Shown here piece after piece: positions 1 through 12,500 of a stretch of DNA of 64,000 bases. The stretch comes from Lichina pygmaea (lineage: Eukaryota; Ascomycota; Lichinomycetes; Lichinales; Lichinaceae), in assembly GCA_963422465.1 (NCBI GenBank), contig OY730169.1, positions 2,728,001 to 2,792,000 of the forward strand, given 5' to 3'. Position numbers and translations under genes: made by a program. The notes under the pieces were generated by a model that saw only the letters and a list, made by a program, of their open reading frames with translations, did not search any database and was not told where the DNA came from. Positions within the stretch are counted from its first letter, which is position 1. Each line of letters begins with the position of its first letter.

Positions 1-401
1 AACATCTCAAGAATGTGGCAAGCAGTCGCGTTCTGCATTGGCTTGAGCCGGTAATACTATAGCGCAGGGATGGTTGAAAGGCACAGCTCACCAGTCTGGT
101 AGATGATCCTGTCATCAAAGCACGTGGGATGAACAGCATAACTGTCTTGTTTCAACTCGCTCCTCCGCTGTAGACCGACAACAGGTGGGATAGCGAGGTT
201 GGTTTCGATCGAGGCCGAATGCCGACGATGGGCAGGCGCGGGGGAGATTGGGTCACGGTCGACTTTCTCCCTGGACGTCGACCTCCATTATTGAAAGCTC
301 AAGGGTATGGACGGTGACATTCGCGGCAGAAGTGACGGGAAGCTATAGAGATCCTAACTTACGTAACGCCCTCAGGGCTAAGGTACGGAACCCGGCACCT
401 G
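1..401. other. Left-edge spacer
   Basis: No gene recognised. This is the region downstream of the minus-strand hydrolase that ends at 402, so it probably includes its 3' UTR. Open frames here overlap that gene in antisense and look like nothing known. Confidence 0.5.
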
Positions 402-1343
402 TCAACGCGTCGGCTCCATCCCGCGCTGAATTACCGTCTCGACGGCCTTCCAATACCTGGCCACGTCCGTGCGCATGTGTCCGACGTGTGGGCTGTCGTC
501 GTACTTCTCTCTCAGGACGATCCAGCCTTTCTGCTCCGCGTCACGCCCGTGCGACTCGACGTCCTTCCAGTCGACCAAGGCATCCGTCTCGGAATAGATG
601 TAGCACCGCGGCACGCTCGGACGGACAAGTCGCTTGTCGTTCAAGGCCTGCCGTAGCCGGTCAACCGTATCCCGCCGGTGGAACCGCATGACTGGGATCC
701 ATAGAGTCCCAAGAATCAGATACACTAGGACCAGCGCCGGTATGCGCAAGTACCAAGGCTGTGGGAGGCCCACGGATACAGCAGATGCGAACCGACGGAA
801 CTCGGCTCTACCTGGCCCGCTATCGAATATCATCGCATGCAACGGGAGAGCTGAGTCTGTTCGGGCCCCGGCGAAGCTGTCCCGATAGGCTTGTAGGAAG
901 AGAGAGGCCGTGTGAGAACCAGCATTGGAGAACATGTGCATGAGAGTAAGGGCGCCAGGTCGGTCGACGGCACGGACGATATCGACCACAGGCTTCAGCC
1001 GCTCCATCTGCGCCGCTCTTCGTCGATAGGTCAGATCGGCCATGTCTGTCGTGACCAGCACCAAGCGGGCGGTGGGGTGCGTGGTGGCATAGCCTGCTAT
1101 GTATTTGGCGATGTACCGCGGTGCAGCGTCCATCCAGGAGAAGAGCAAGACCGTGTCTGGCGACGTGGTTCCAGCTCTCGGGGCCAGCCATCCGTTTTCA
1201 ACGGTCACGCCCGCACCAGTCCGAGCAGCAGCAGCAGCAGCAGCGGCAGCAGCAGCAGGCGTTGTCGTCGGCTCTCGAAGGTAGACCGACGAGTTTAGGC
1301 GCATCAGCTGCCCGAGAGGATCCAATGACTTCATATGCGCCAT
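402..1343 (-). CDS. TMEM53/DUF829-family alpha/beta hydrolase-like protein
   Basis: A single-exon gene of 313 aa. The open frame extends to a TTG at 1373; the first ATG (MAHMKSL) is at 1343 and is taken as the start. The fold is the alpha/beta hydrolase of the DUF829/TMEM53 family, common in Pezizomycotina but without an established substrate. Visible landmarks are a strand with LLFSWMDA near residue 70, a nucleophile-elbow-like FSNAG with Ser139, an acid candidate at Asp254 (YSETD), and a C-terminal SPHVGH (His286/His289), so all three members of a hydrolase triad can be present. Residues near 200-220 form a hydrophobic stretch that could anchor it to membrane; animal TMEM53 is a nuclear-envelope protein. 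A tract of about 11 alanines at residues 30-40 is encoded by a GCA/CAG-type microsatellite. The family assignment is good; the function is unknown. Confidence 0.85.
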   Translation of the reverse strand: MAHMKSLDPLGQLMRLNSSVYLREPTTTPAAAAAAAAAAARTGAGVTVENGWLAPRAGTTSPDTVLLFSWMDAAPRYIAKYIAGYATTHPTARLVLVTTDMADLTYRRRAAQMERLKPVVDIVRAVDRPGALTLMHMFSNAGSHTASLFLQAYRDSFAGARTDSALPLHAMIFDSGPGRAEFRRFASAVSVGLPQPWYLRIPALVLVYLILGTLWIPVMRFHRRDTVDRLRQALNDKRLVRPSVPRCYIYSETDALVDWKDVESHGRDAEQKGWIVLREKYDDSPHVGHMRTDVARYWKAVETVIQRGMEPTR

Positions 1344-2902
1344 GTCGAGTGATGTCGGCTGTCGTGGGAGCAAGCCGGTCGGTCGAAGGAGAGCAATTCG
1401 CTATCGAAGGTGGCACCGATCCCAACGAGACGACTCGATTGAGGCGCGCTTGTTCTTATAGCCGACATTGAAGAGTGGCATTGACATGCCTCGAGCCTGT
1501 TGCCTTGTTTGCGGCATCGACGGGCTGCAGCGATGTCGACATGGCCGCGGCTCTTCGCCATCGGTCAAGTTGAGTAATCATCGGTCGGCGGGTTTCCATT
1601 CTTCCGATATCTGATTAGCTTTCAATCATGTCTTTTACCGGTAGAGTTTGATATCGGCGTAGCCCTACCCCACGGTTCTACTACTGTAGGCACAGCCGAT
1701 AAGTACAACTTTTGATATACAAGTGCCTCGTATCGGTACGTATGTACGGTACCTCCAAGCGAAATTCGAGAAAAAGCTACTCACGAATTGAAGTTCTGTC
1801 ATTCTTAGCACATCAAACCTTGTGTCATATTAGGTTCCCTCGTGCCGTGGAGCCACACGGGATTGACTGATCGATCTCGATATCAAACTCAATCTTCACG
1901 TAGATCTTCTGGCTGCCATACGAGTACGGTAGGGCAAGCCTGCGGCAGAGAAGCGGCAGAGCTCGGACCGAGGCACGGCTGGCACAGTTGGGAGCTCGAC
2001 GTGTCTGGCACTCTTGTCATCGAGGTGATTGCCTCAGTACCACGTAAGTACGGTGTCGTCGTGACAGATACGCTCTTTCCTCGTGCTCTAAGCGGCCATG
2101 ACGCCGTACGGTATGCATGTAGATGTAGATTCGATCAAGGTCGGTGCGGAATGCAATCGCCGGAGTAGCTGTAGTCTTAATCTGTGCGGTACACTTGGAG
2201 ATATAGGTGAACGCCGAATAGGCCCATTAAGATTCGTGGTCGACTACTGGACCCTTGCTCAACCTCCCTCCCAAGCCTGGCTCTTTGGGTCCGGCCGAGC
2301 AAATCATGATGGATGCCCGACGACAGGCAGCAAGAACCGGAGAAAAAGAAGAAGACGAGGAACAGCGATACTTAAAAACAGAAAACACAAGATTATCATG
2401 AGACCAGAGGCGTCCGTTTCCAAGTCCAATGAAAGGACGAAACAGGATCGTCATGGAGGACATTGCATGGACCGAAACAAAGAAGAGGAGAAGGAAACAA
2501 AAGAAAGACGAACCGGCCATGTGAAGACTGATAGCATGGACCGCATAAGATAAGGACGAGGAACGTGAAAGAGATGAGCGTGAGACGACAAACATGCCTT
2601 ACACGCCGTTGGGTGAGATCCACCCTTTTTGAGCCTCCAGGCTAGGCTCGCCCAGCGAGCCATCACCGGCACGATCGTGCGCCCCTTAATTTCCAACCCC
2701 CTAATGTCCAGCCGAATCGTGAGTCGTGAGCCGTGCATACATTCATGCAGCAAAGAGGTAAAGGGTGGGGAGAGCCAAGAAGAGAGGTAGAGAGTAGGAA
2801 ACCGATGTCGTGAGATGTTCGACAGAGGCCGGACCGGTCGTGGAAAGCTGGAGCGAGGCGGTCAAGATGGATGGAGACGACGTCCGGCTCTGCGCGTGCG
2901 GC
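1344..2902. other. Intergenic spacer, 1.6 kb
   Basis: No gene recognised. It lies between the starts of the hydrolase (minus strand) and the end of the next minus-strand gene. Scattered GTACG/TACGTA words occur near 1735-1750. An A-rich stretch at 2330-2560 on the plus strand gives open frames rich in Lys, Arg and Glu on one strand and Ser, Phe and Leu on the other, typical of biased composition rather than coding. Confidence 0.5.
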
Positions 2903-3390
2903 TCAGACCGGTGGATGGATGCCCTGTTCCTGGCCGTCGTCGTCCTCGGCGTCGGCGTCCAGATCGCTGCCTTCCGCCTGCCGCGGTCGCGCGCGCCGCT
3001 GTTTGCCCTCGACGGTCAGACGCCAGACGCCGTCGCCGGATCTTTCGAGCAGGCCATTCTCGATCATCCAGCCGCGCAGGTGCTGATTCGTGCGCAGGGG
3101 CTGGTTGCCAACGTCGAGGCGCTCAAAGTGCCTGCCGACGTGCTCGAGGCACTCGTCCCAGCTGCCTTCGCCCTCGAACCGCTCGCCGCACAGGTCGCAC
3201 TGGCTCCGGGACGGCGGCTCCCGGTTGCGCACGTAGCACTCGTTGTGCCGGGACTGCAGATCCTTCTTCCAGGCCTCCAGCTTGGTCTTGTCGTTCTTGG
3301 TTTCCTCGGTCATGTGCATGCGTCGGAGGTGTTGAGTGAAGAGATCCTTGCGGTTAAAGTTCTTGGCACGCACCTCGGGCGCTTGTTGCT

Positions 3391-3430
<40 letters not shown>

Positions 3431-4774
3431 GCCGCCAATGGTGCAGCCGTCGTAGCGGCACTGCCAGAAGCCCAGGCGGAGGTGAAGGCAGTTGATGTGG
3501 CGCTTCCATTCGTTCTTGGATCCGAACTTGGCTTCGCACCGGAAGCCGTCCGCGAAGATACAGCGGAACGGCTTCTTGTGCGATTTCTGCAGGTGCTGTC
3601 TACACGACGACAGGGAGTCAGCTTCCTCGGCAAGATACATCTGTCGAGCGGGAGGAGCAGGCCCCGACGAGATGAGAGGATCGTGGCGTCGGGAGGCGAC
3701 GTACCTCCAGTCGCTGGCGTTCTTGAACTTCTGATTCGGATGCTCGGCACATCTATGGGGCGACCGGGACTTGTTCACCCTGCCGGACTTGGTCGACCGC
3801 GATTGATCGCGACGTCCCCTGGGTGCCGTATGCCGGGCGTGGTTGGTCGTCGGTTCGCCCTGGCGGGTACAACCACCGCCTTCACTTCTGGCCTCCGGCG
3901 GGGTCGAGCTCTGTGGTGGTGGTGGTGGTGGTGGTCCGTCGTATCCACCCCCAGGCGGCACGGCTCCGACCGGCCCGTACCCGTGATCCATGTCCTCGGG
4001 CAGCGGCGCCGGGTACGACCCGCCGCGGCCCTGATCCTGACGTGGCTCGACGAGCCCCTCGACGGCGTGAGCCTCCGGCGACTTGATGAAGTATGCCCTT
4101 GGGTAGACGACTCGATGGAAATCGCTTCCAGATATCTCAGAGATGCCATGGTAGCCGAAGAGGGCGTCCCGATGGCGATCCAGCGGAGCGCCAGCATTCC
4201 ACATGCCGCTCTCGGGCTGATAGTGGAAGGGTCCGTAGGGCGGTGTCGCGTCGCTGGCCTGGTCACTCAACGTCCCGCCAGAGGAGGACAACTCATACCC
4301 GGAAAGCTCGTCCGCCATCGAGAGCCGGGGAGAGGTCATGCTGTAGACGCGGGTCCTGTAAGGCACGTCATATGAGGCGCCGATGGCAGCATGGTCCGGC
4401 ACAGCGCGCAAGCCGGAGCAGGCCGGTGGATCATCGGACAAGAATCGCTGCATGGTGTCCTCGTCCGTGGCTTCGGCGGCTCGTGGGATCGAGGTTCCGC
4501 CGACGCAAACTGGCGCGACGAGGTCGTGGTCCATGATATGGCAGGCTCCGCCCGCATGTGGCACCAGCGGTGTTTTGTCCTCGCGCATCCACATGGAACT
4601 CGGATGGCCGCTCCAGATGCGCTCCCGGTCGATATGAGGATCGAAGAGCTCCATTAAAGGCTGGATTGACGCTATCATTTCAGCTGCGGGACCCGGGCCC
4701 CCCTGTCCACAGTACGTGCGGGACAAGGCTGCCTTGGCTGAGCCGCGTGAGCGTCCAGGGCGCAAAGCGGCCAT
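2903..4774 (-). CDS. C2H2 zinc-finger protein with a polyglutamine tract inside a finger
   Basis: A putative DNA-binding regulator of a Pezizomycotina C2H2 family. One intron is proposed at 3600-3704 (donor GTACGT, branch GCTGAC, acceptor GTAG). It is 105 nt, a multiple of three and has no stop, so the frame also reads through it; removing it joins ASDWR to QHLQKSH and makes a proper finger. The product is 588 aa from the ATG at 4774; a better-context ATG (AAAATGA) at 4678 would give 556 aa. Order: disordered N-terminal half with a Pro-rich stretch, first finger (NASDWRQHLQKSH), then FRCIFADGFRCEAKFGSKNEWKRHINCLH, then a finger starting CRYDGC and finishing DLFTQHLRRMH with 16 glutamines between its Cys and His pairs, then CDLCGERF...EHVGRHFE. 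The C-terminus is acidic. The target is unknown. Confidence 0.8.
3383..3430 (-). repeat. CAG/CAA microsatellite coding 16 Gln
   Basis: On the plus strand this reads as mixed TTG/CTG triplets, so the minus-strand gene encodes 16 glutamines. It lies in the loop of a C2H2 finger, between the cysteine pair (CRYDGC) and the histidine pair (QHLRRMH). Confidence 0.95.
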
Positions 4775-4816
4775 CGGACCGGCCGCAGCGACTGTTACGG
4801 ACAAGCGCTAAGAGGA

Positions 4817-4891
4817 GGGGGGGGGGGGGGGGGGCGGCTTCGAACGACCGTTTCTGCTGGAGGGGGGGGCACGTCAAGCAGTCAGTCTCGA

Positions 4892-4933
<42 letters not shown>
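4817..4933. repeat. G run (4817-4834) and CT tract (4897-4933)
   Basis: Eighteen consecutive G, then about 18 CT units. They lie 45-160 bp upstream of the C2H2 start at 4774, where fungal promoters and 5' UTRs often carry pyrimidine tracts. On that gene's strand they read as a C run and a GA tract. Confidence 0.9.
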
Positions 4934-4937
<4 letters not shown>

Positions 4938-7416
4938 TCTCTGCGCCAATGAGACGGCGAGGGACGGACGACGGCGTTGGTGGGTTCTGCGACCTTACCG
5001 CGAGCCTCGTTCTTCGACCCTTCGCTCCTCTCCGTTCGTCAAGGGTTACGAAGGACGTTGGGACCAACACGACCGCCAACAATATCGGACCATATCCGCG
5101 GCCTTTTCGGAAAGCGCCGACGTCTTATGACAGAGCTAGCCTCAACAGAGCTTCGCATCGGATCATGGTCTGTCGACTCACACGCCCGGACGCCGATCGA
5201 CCCGGCCGCGTAGGGCGGCCTCTGACCCGCCCCCTAGGAGGTCGAACCCCGGACAGCATCGACACATCTCTAGGTCCGCTCGAGGTGAGTCCACTGTGGT
5301 GGTGCTTTTCCCTGGCCCAAAGCCCGTCCCGCCATCCGATTTGATCCGCGGGCCAGTTCGGGGGCGCGTTGCTGACCGGCACGATCCGCGCCCCGGCTCC
5401 CCCCCCCCCTTCCCCCCCCGGCATATTGATCTGAACCGCAGAGGCTCAAAGACTCCCCCACGGCGAGAACAAGAACATGACCGCAGCGTCCGCGCGCTGT
5501 CGCGCCTGCTCGTCCGCAGACTCAAGGCGCCACCGATCCAAATGGCGATATCTGGCCACAGCAAGGCTAGTGGGGCCACCTCTGCGTCGGGTTTGGACCG
5601 CCACCGACCGCCGCAGGCTTGCAAACCAACAGGTTCCACGGCGCCTGCCGCGGCCGAGCGGCCTTCCAAGAAAAAGACCTGTCTCCGGTCGGTGGCGAGC
5701 GGCGGCGTTCCAACAGTACGTATGGGTACCCCTTCACGAACCACGGAGAGAGCTCGACGCGAACCTCGCTTGAGAGACGTCTGCAGCGGCATGCGCCTCG
5801 AGGTACGATACGTAACGGTCGTCGCGCTCGTCTCATGCCTGTGGCTGCGACACGAAGCCTGGAAAGCCGGTCCTTTTGGTGAGATGCGAGGGCGACGGCG
5901 CCGGAACGGGGGTCCGGGGCTCCTCTCTTGACCGATTCGGGGACTTGTCCGCGCACCGCGCCGCGAGCAAGGGCCGCGCCGCGACCCAACAGAATGGAGA
6001 GGGACCCGTACGTATGTACGGAAGTAGATGGTCTCGACTTGGCGGCATGTGCCCAGCGCCGCCTTCTTCGGTAGAGCTTGCCGAACAGCGTAAGCGGCGA
6101 CTCCCAAGAATAAGCCCCTGGAGACAGCCTAGGAGCGTGCTGTACGTACGTAGTACGAAGGTACTTCATGCCCCCCCCCCCCACCGCCCGGGCCCGGCCC
6201 CCCTCTCTCCCGTTCACGCGCCGACGCGACCCTCTTCCATTATCGGCAATCTGTCTTGCCAAGGTGACCACGGGGTCGGTCGTCATCTGGTCGATCTTTC
6301 ACTTTGAAACGATGCTCATCGCGTTCGCTCTCCCTCACGCCGCCGCCGTGCAGACGAACGGAGTCATAGTGGGCCGCACTTATGCGGCCCCCTCGTCCGT
6401 GTGCGTCGAGGTCGGTGCATCCCGCAATGGCAAACAATCGTCAACTTCGAAAACCCAGCGCGTCGTCCGGTCAGGCTGCCACTCCTGCGACGGGTCGATA
6501 TAGGGGACCAGTGCCAGGGTGACGCTTGGCGCCCGGCCGGCATGGTCCGCCGCCGGACATGCAGCCATCGCCGAACATATGCTGGTGCTTGAGGCCAGCC
6601 GCCTTCTGCCCGGCGTGATTGCCCTCGCTGCCTACGAGCACCGGAATCGCCCTCTTCCGGGCCGAGCCAGGCATGGCGTCGCTGCAGCAGAGCTACAAAG
6701 GAGCTCGGACCAGGACTTCCGAAACCTGTACCCAGACGGTGTCGTCGAGAATGTTAGCGCGATACAACGATTTAAGCCGCATGTCGTCGTAAGCTTGACA
6801 CACGTCGTCTTGCTTTCAGGTCGCCAGACATCTCCAAACTTGTGACTAGTGCGGCTGGAAATGCGGCTCAATGAAGTCTCGCGCTGACATTACAAATCGT
6901 GGCAATCGGGTACTCCTCGCGTCCTCGAACCGTCGTGCCAGTACCGTACCTACGATGCGTACCGAGACGTGGCCTCGACCTCGGTCAAGAAGGGTCTGAA
7001 GATGACCTTCGATGACGATGTTTTGAGGCTCGCCATGGCGGTCAGCTCGTACGGAGATACGAGTGTGAGAAAGCCCAGCGCACTGCTACTACCACTGGTG
7101 ATGGTAGTAGGAACAAGTCAGTGCATCCCCATCCATGAATGATGTTTAAAACACAAGACCTGTTTCACATAAGAGTTTCCGCGGAGGCCAGTTGCGCTAG
7201 GAAACTACTATGAATGGAATTGACATTGACAGCTACTGTACGGGGTACGAGTGCAAGCTGCCGAAAAAAGAGGAAAAGAAAGTAAATCTACAATTGCGGA
7301 AGGGAGTGTGGAAGGCCTGAGGATAGACTGGGAAACGTATGAAATAGCGGATTTGGACGGTTACGGTAGGGTGGACGGCTCAGGTACGTACGTACCGTAC
7401 CGTACTCCGTACGAAT

Positions 7417-8123
7417 GTACCGTAATCGATCACGTGACGCGCAGTATCATCCAACGCTCAGTACCTACGTATTCTGACCCCCTTTTTTTTTGTTGTCATG
7501 GAGAAGCCATAGAACAATCAAACAAGTGATGCTCTTGCTAAACATGGCATGGCAGATCACATCAGCTCTACTCTTATTCAAGACGCTGGAAATAAGTAGA
7601 GTTCGGAGACAGAAGCTCTAAAACCGACTTCGCAAGGCTGAGTCTTGAGCAGGTCATCATCTGTTGTACACTAGACTTCTATTGCTCCCTATCTCTTTTA
7701 TGTGCTCTCTGTTTGACATTGATCCTGCTGCTGCCGCATAGCACTGCCGATGCCGTTGATCCCGCATGGAGCCGCCCAGTGCCGTCTCTGCTGTCTTCTG
7801 TCGACGTTGTCTCCCGTCGATCCTGCATGGATCCGCATCGTGCCTTCTAGAGCCTTCTATGAGCTCTAAGGCAAACATCGGCTTCGTGTCTGCATATAGA
7901 TGATTGGCTAGTTCCCTCTAATCAATCCATCAGTCGTGACACTCATCTTCTTCTTCCCGCTGCTCGCTGTAGCGTTCACAGTCGAACACTCTCATCTACA
8001 ATATACGGTATCCAAGTTTGAGACTATTCCGACGAAAATTAGTAGAGACATTCAAGTTTTTCTCGAGGTAGTCACCAATTGAGCGTTGGGTGATGCTGAG
8101 CGTCACGTGGTCGATCACGGTAC
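7417..8123. repeat. Diverged inverted repeat pair
   Basis: Positions 7417-7460 and the reverse complement of 8080-8123 match over 44 bp with about 5 differences, mostly transitions. Each arm contains the palindrome CACGTG within GTGATCG/CACGTGACG-type sequence. The arms enclose about 620 bp with no recognisable gene. Both arms sit beside TACGTA-rich DNA. It could be the ends of an old non-autonomous DNA element; I could not define target duplications. Confidence 0.6.
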
Positions 8124-8667
8124 TATACGAGTGTACAGTCCAGGCACAGCAGAAGATATCGATCAGCTCCCTTCTGGTGTGATGATTAGCGCTACCGTAC
8201 GTATTACTTGCCCTGACCCTTGACCTAGTGGTCGCACGACCGTACATACGTACGTGACGTACTTACCGTACCTCGTACGAATCTGCAAGGGAAACACATA
8301 CCATCCGTAGTACGTAGGTATGTCCTTGTCCGACATCAGCGGCCAAAAGCCATACTCCCGTCCGCCGGCGAGTCTTCCACTCCGATAGACAACGACGATT
8401 TGAAGCTTAGTAAGCCACAGTCGTTACCCACCCCACCTCGGTCCGAAGCATCGACAACGATTGATTTGAGATAGATATGCTGTACGTACGTACCATCTCT
8501 CCCGCGGGAAGCCTGCGGCTCGACTTCGCGAAGCCCTGCACGCCGCCGTGCGGTAAGCCCTCCCCCAGCCCCGGCTTAGCCCTGCGCGGGGCCTCCGATG
8601 CGCGAAGCCTCGCGAGCTTGATCGACAAGTTCGACGGGCTTCCCTCCACTGCCTCCGATGCCACGCT

Positions 8668-8698
<31 letters not shown>

Positions 8699-8999
8699 CC
8701 CCCTGTGCCTGCCGTGCCTGCCGTGCCCCTACGAGTAAGACGGCTCCACATACCGCAGTGTCAGTTTGAGTTTCTGCACGGGGGCTTGGTCGGCGAAGCC
8801 TCCACGACTTCATTGCTGCGTACGGTACGTACGTACGTACGTACGTACTTAACCGGAATAGGACCGGAGCAGTCATGCCAGTACAGTACATACAAGTAAT
8901 GCCATCGGTGTCGAGATGACGACGGCAGGGAAGTTCCGTCGGAGACGCCGATGGAATCTCATACGGTCTTCGGTGCCGAACAAGACATCTCGGTGGCAC

Positions 9000-9039
<40 letters not shown>
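8668..9039. repeat. C run (8668-8694), GTAC array (8823-8848), CTG array (9001-9039)
   Basis: A 27-nt homopolymer of C, an uninterrupted GTAC tetranucleotide array of about six units, and 13 CTG triplets, all within 370 bp and outside any recognised gene. Open frames through the CTG array (polyGln, polyAla, polyCys) are by-products of the repeat. Confidence 0.9.
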
Positions 9040-9040
<1 letters not shown>

Positions 9041-9542
9041 CGTGGGTGGACAGACGATGCTTGTTGTGCGTCGTCCCAAGGCTTTCTTGGCTCTTTCGGT
9101 GCTTTTCGTCTTCGGTGCTCGTCCTTTGAAGTGCTTGCTATTCGGCCCCTCTTTGGGGCACGCAGTTTTACATCTGCGATCGTCAGTCTACCACAGCACC
9201 TGTCAGGTGCCCAAGGCAGAGAAGGTCTTGGGCTCAATCCAATGTTGATGTGCTTGACTGGTGAGGCCGTCCCTTGTCGTCCTCTTACTGATGTGATCTA
9301 CATCGACCACCGCTGAAGGCATGGGCGAGCTGCGACAACCTTTTCTGTACGGAATAGAGAATGCATCCTTTCGTGTCTTGTCCAGACATCGCCATCCTGC
9401 TCTTTCTCACTCGTGTTGAACCGAGTTTACTTCCCGCATCTGTCTACCGACCTCTACTGCGTCAATGCTGCAAAAGAGTTGAGGGGCCGTGCTTCGGTGG
9501 GCCAACACTGGCCATGAGAAGTGAACATCAATCCCAGACTCT

Positions 9543-12500
9543 TTACTCGACGCGATGTGTACGGAAGGATGCACAGCCCCTGCAGAAGTGGTGGTCACAT
9601 CCATCGGTGCCATCGCCTAGGCACACTTCCTGACGGGCTTTGCTAGGCCATTGACACTGGCACTGTGGAGACATCACCTGCCGGTCAGTGATAAACAACG
9701 CCGGTGGAATGCGAGCGAGACTAACACATGATATGAACTCTTCAACCTCCGACTCTAGTATATTCTGTGTTTGCTGTGGAGGGCCATCGGCATCTCCGAC
9801 TTCACGCGGTTGCGTCTCGGACTCGTCTTCGTGGCCAACATTAGTCGATGGCAGAGCGGTCTTCGGGGCGCCCGAGGATTCTCCGTTACCGTTGTCATCC
9901 TGCTTGTCCTGCTGCGATGAGCTGTCCGACGCTCCCGTACTCTCGTCAGATGAAGTGGAGTGGTGGCGCCGGTCGTCCTCCTCCCGAGACGTGACGGCAG
10001 CTCTAGCTTGATTTTCCTTGGCCAGTTCTAGCTTTTCGTGGTAGTGGCGGGCGATGTGATCGAAGCGATCTTCGCGGCCCTTTGGGCTTTCTCCTTCGGC
10101 GGGAAGTACTCGCTGGCAGAAGTCGCACCAGAATCTCAGCTGGCCGCTCTGGCCTACGTTGCACGATCTGACCACCGCATCTGTGCCGGTCTGGTCTCTC
10201 GTGCCGTGCTGCTTGTCCAAGTGCACCCGGAATTCTGCCTCCTGCAGAAAACCAGCGCCGCAGATGATGCCGTTTTCATGTTCAAGTGTTTGGTTACACA
10301 TCCAAGCTCCCTGTGCGGGATGCTGCGTGGTCTCATGCCTTTTCCAGTCGTTCTTACTACCGAAACTCTTGCTACAGCCAGGGCGCGTACATTGGTACGG
10401 CTTTGTGTGCCGCTTCATGTGCTTGCTGTGGCCACTCAGCACCGCGCCGTCAAGATGGAAGAAGCACGGACGGCCTTACTTCAAAGCGCACTTGCGCCGG
10501 AAGGTCTTGGGGCATTCTCCACACTTCAGCAAGTGCTCTTCCTTGGAGGACGCATCCTCCGTCGGGGAGCTGTCCGGACTCGGCGTCTCTCGGCCGACGT
10601 CGCTCCTCGTCATCTGCCCCGTCAGGACCTCCCTGATGAGCACTTGCACCTTTGTCGCCAAGATCTTGCTCACGATCTTCTCTTTGATCTGCTCACGGCC
10701 AGCGTGGTACTTTGCTTGCGACGTCTGACAAGCACTAGGCCCTGGCTCCTGCGATCTGGGCTTGGAATGTGCCTTGACGATGATCTGCTCTGACAGATCG
10801 TCATGGCCAGACCTCCCGGAAACACGTTCGTAGGCTAGATTAGCAAGCTCGTCGCCGACGGATTCAGCAACGGTGTTCATTATCTTCCTGGACGTGTCTT
10901 CGACCAGAGCAGTAAGCTGGTCCAGGCGGTTCTTCGACACTCCCGATCCAGGGTCCCCACATTCGCGCTCCTGAACATTGCTTTGTGAGCCTGGGACGGC
11001 CATGTCACTGCGGGCATCAGCGCCGGGGCGGTCCACGACGGTGGGATCTTGGCCGAGCTCAGGAGCGTTCTCGTTGGTGCCTACCTCCAGTCGATCGGAC
11101 GGATGATCTTGACCGGCAGCGGAAGGCTCATCGTCCTGGTTGCTCGAGGCTGGTGCCGTCTCCGAACGTGCTCTCAAGGCATTCGTCTCTTCTCCCCGAA
11201 GGCTAATGTCGTCCGGACCCTGGACGCGCGAGAAACAGCCAGCAGTCCCGTCGACGCGATCGGTATCGTCAACGCTCTCTATCGGATTCCAGGTCGCATG
11301 CGCGAGACTGAGCCCCGCCCGGCCATTGGCTGAGAAGAGATCATCCGACCTTGCAGCTTTGAATGAGATCTGCGAAGAATAGTCTGTGCCAGCTTCACGC
11401 AGCATCGGCTCGCCAGTTTCGATCACCGGGTACGACCTATCTACTGCTAGTGCCTCGTCTGGCTCCTCTGCGGCCGTCGATATCTCGGACATAGCGACGT
11501 TTAGCGTCTGTGAAGAATTATGTGGGTCGAGTTCCCACGCCATCGGGTCGCCGTTTGCGATGGCTTCGTCCAATTCATCCATTGCTAGGCTCTGCTCCGT
11601 CTCGTCTGCGGCCGGCGGTAATTCGGACCTAGCGACCTTCAGCATCACCCTGCGCGAGGAACGGAGCGCTTTGCAGTCGCGTACCGCCTCACGAGTTGCT
11701 CGAGATCCTCGCTGCAGTGCATCCGTTTTAGATGGCTCCGAAAATTGTCCAGTCGAGGCCAGATTTTGTCCTGCGCCCTGCAAGCCAACGACGCGCAACG
11801 CCACGATTTACTTCTGGACTTGGGCCGGAGCTTATGAACACATTTAAGATGTCGGTCCAGATCATTGGCGGTCGCGAAACCACCGGGCTTGGTACAGCCT
11901 GGGACGGGGCATCTGTGCGGCTTCTCATGGCGAAGTCGGTGTTTTCTGCGAGATTTAGCCACTCCACGGTGGACTGCCGAAACCCTTTCTCGGCCGGGTA
12001 GTTTCGACGTACCTGTACTCGGATTTGCATCTGAACTGCTTCTTACAGGTACGGCAGTGATGGGGTGATCGTTCAAAAGAGGAGAGCTTTCCAAAAGGAC
12101 GTTGGATCCACGGCTCTGTCTCCGGTCGGCATGGGATCTGTCGGTCTCCATCGAGATCCCGCGGCCCCCGGACAGAAACCCATCTTCCCCGAGAAGGATG
12201 AGCGGAGGACCTGTGGCGTATATGACTCTCCAAGGCATCCCCGCTGAATGCAGAAGCTGCTGTGGCGACCTGAGATCCATATCCAGAGTCGGAAGCCAGT
12301 GATCCGCTGGTCAAATGACTCCCTTCGACCGCGGCATGCGGCAAGAGCTCATCCTCAGGGCACGCCATTGGCGCTCCATAGGGGAGATCGATCCCTTGGG
12401 CACGGAGGTGCTCGGTAGACCACGGGTCATCTCGAGCGTGGATCCAACTGCCCGCATCCATCGACGAGTAGCCCAGAACGCTTGCAAGGGAATCGAGCTG

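Larger units (their letters stand above)
4775..9542. other. Long spacer, 4.8 kb, repeat-rich, no recognised gene
   Basis: Upstream region of the C2H2 gene that starts at 4774, then unassigned DNA. It holds an 18-nt G run at 4817-4834, a CT tract at 4897-4933, a C run near 6173-6182, many TACGTA words (6141-6160, 7384-7410, 8240-8275, 8478-8493, 8821-8850), a diverged inverted repeat (7417-7460 with 8080-8123), a 27-nt C run at 8668-8694 and 13 CTG units at 9001-9039. The longest open frames (for example 5178-6107 on the minus strand) have no recognisable domain and biased composition. Confidence 0.55.

Noticed and set aside
5178-6107. 309-codon minus-strand frame
   Set aside because: Arg/Ser/Gly-rich in a GC-rich spacer, overlapped by equally long frames on both strands; no motif.
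9001-9039. PolyGln or polyAla gene at the CTG array
   Set aside because: Frames of similar length exist in all phases through the array and none has a flanking domain.
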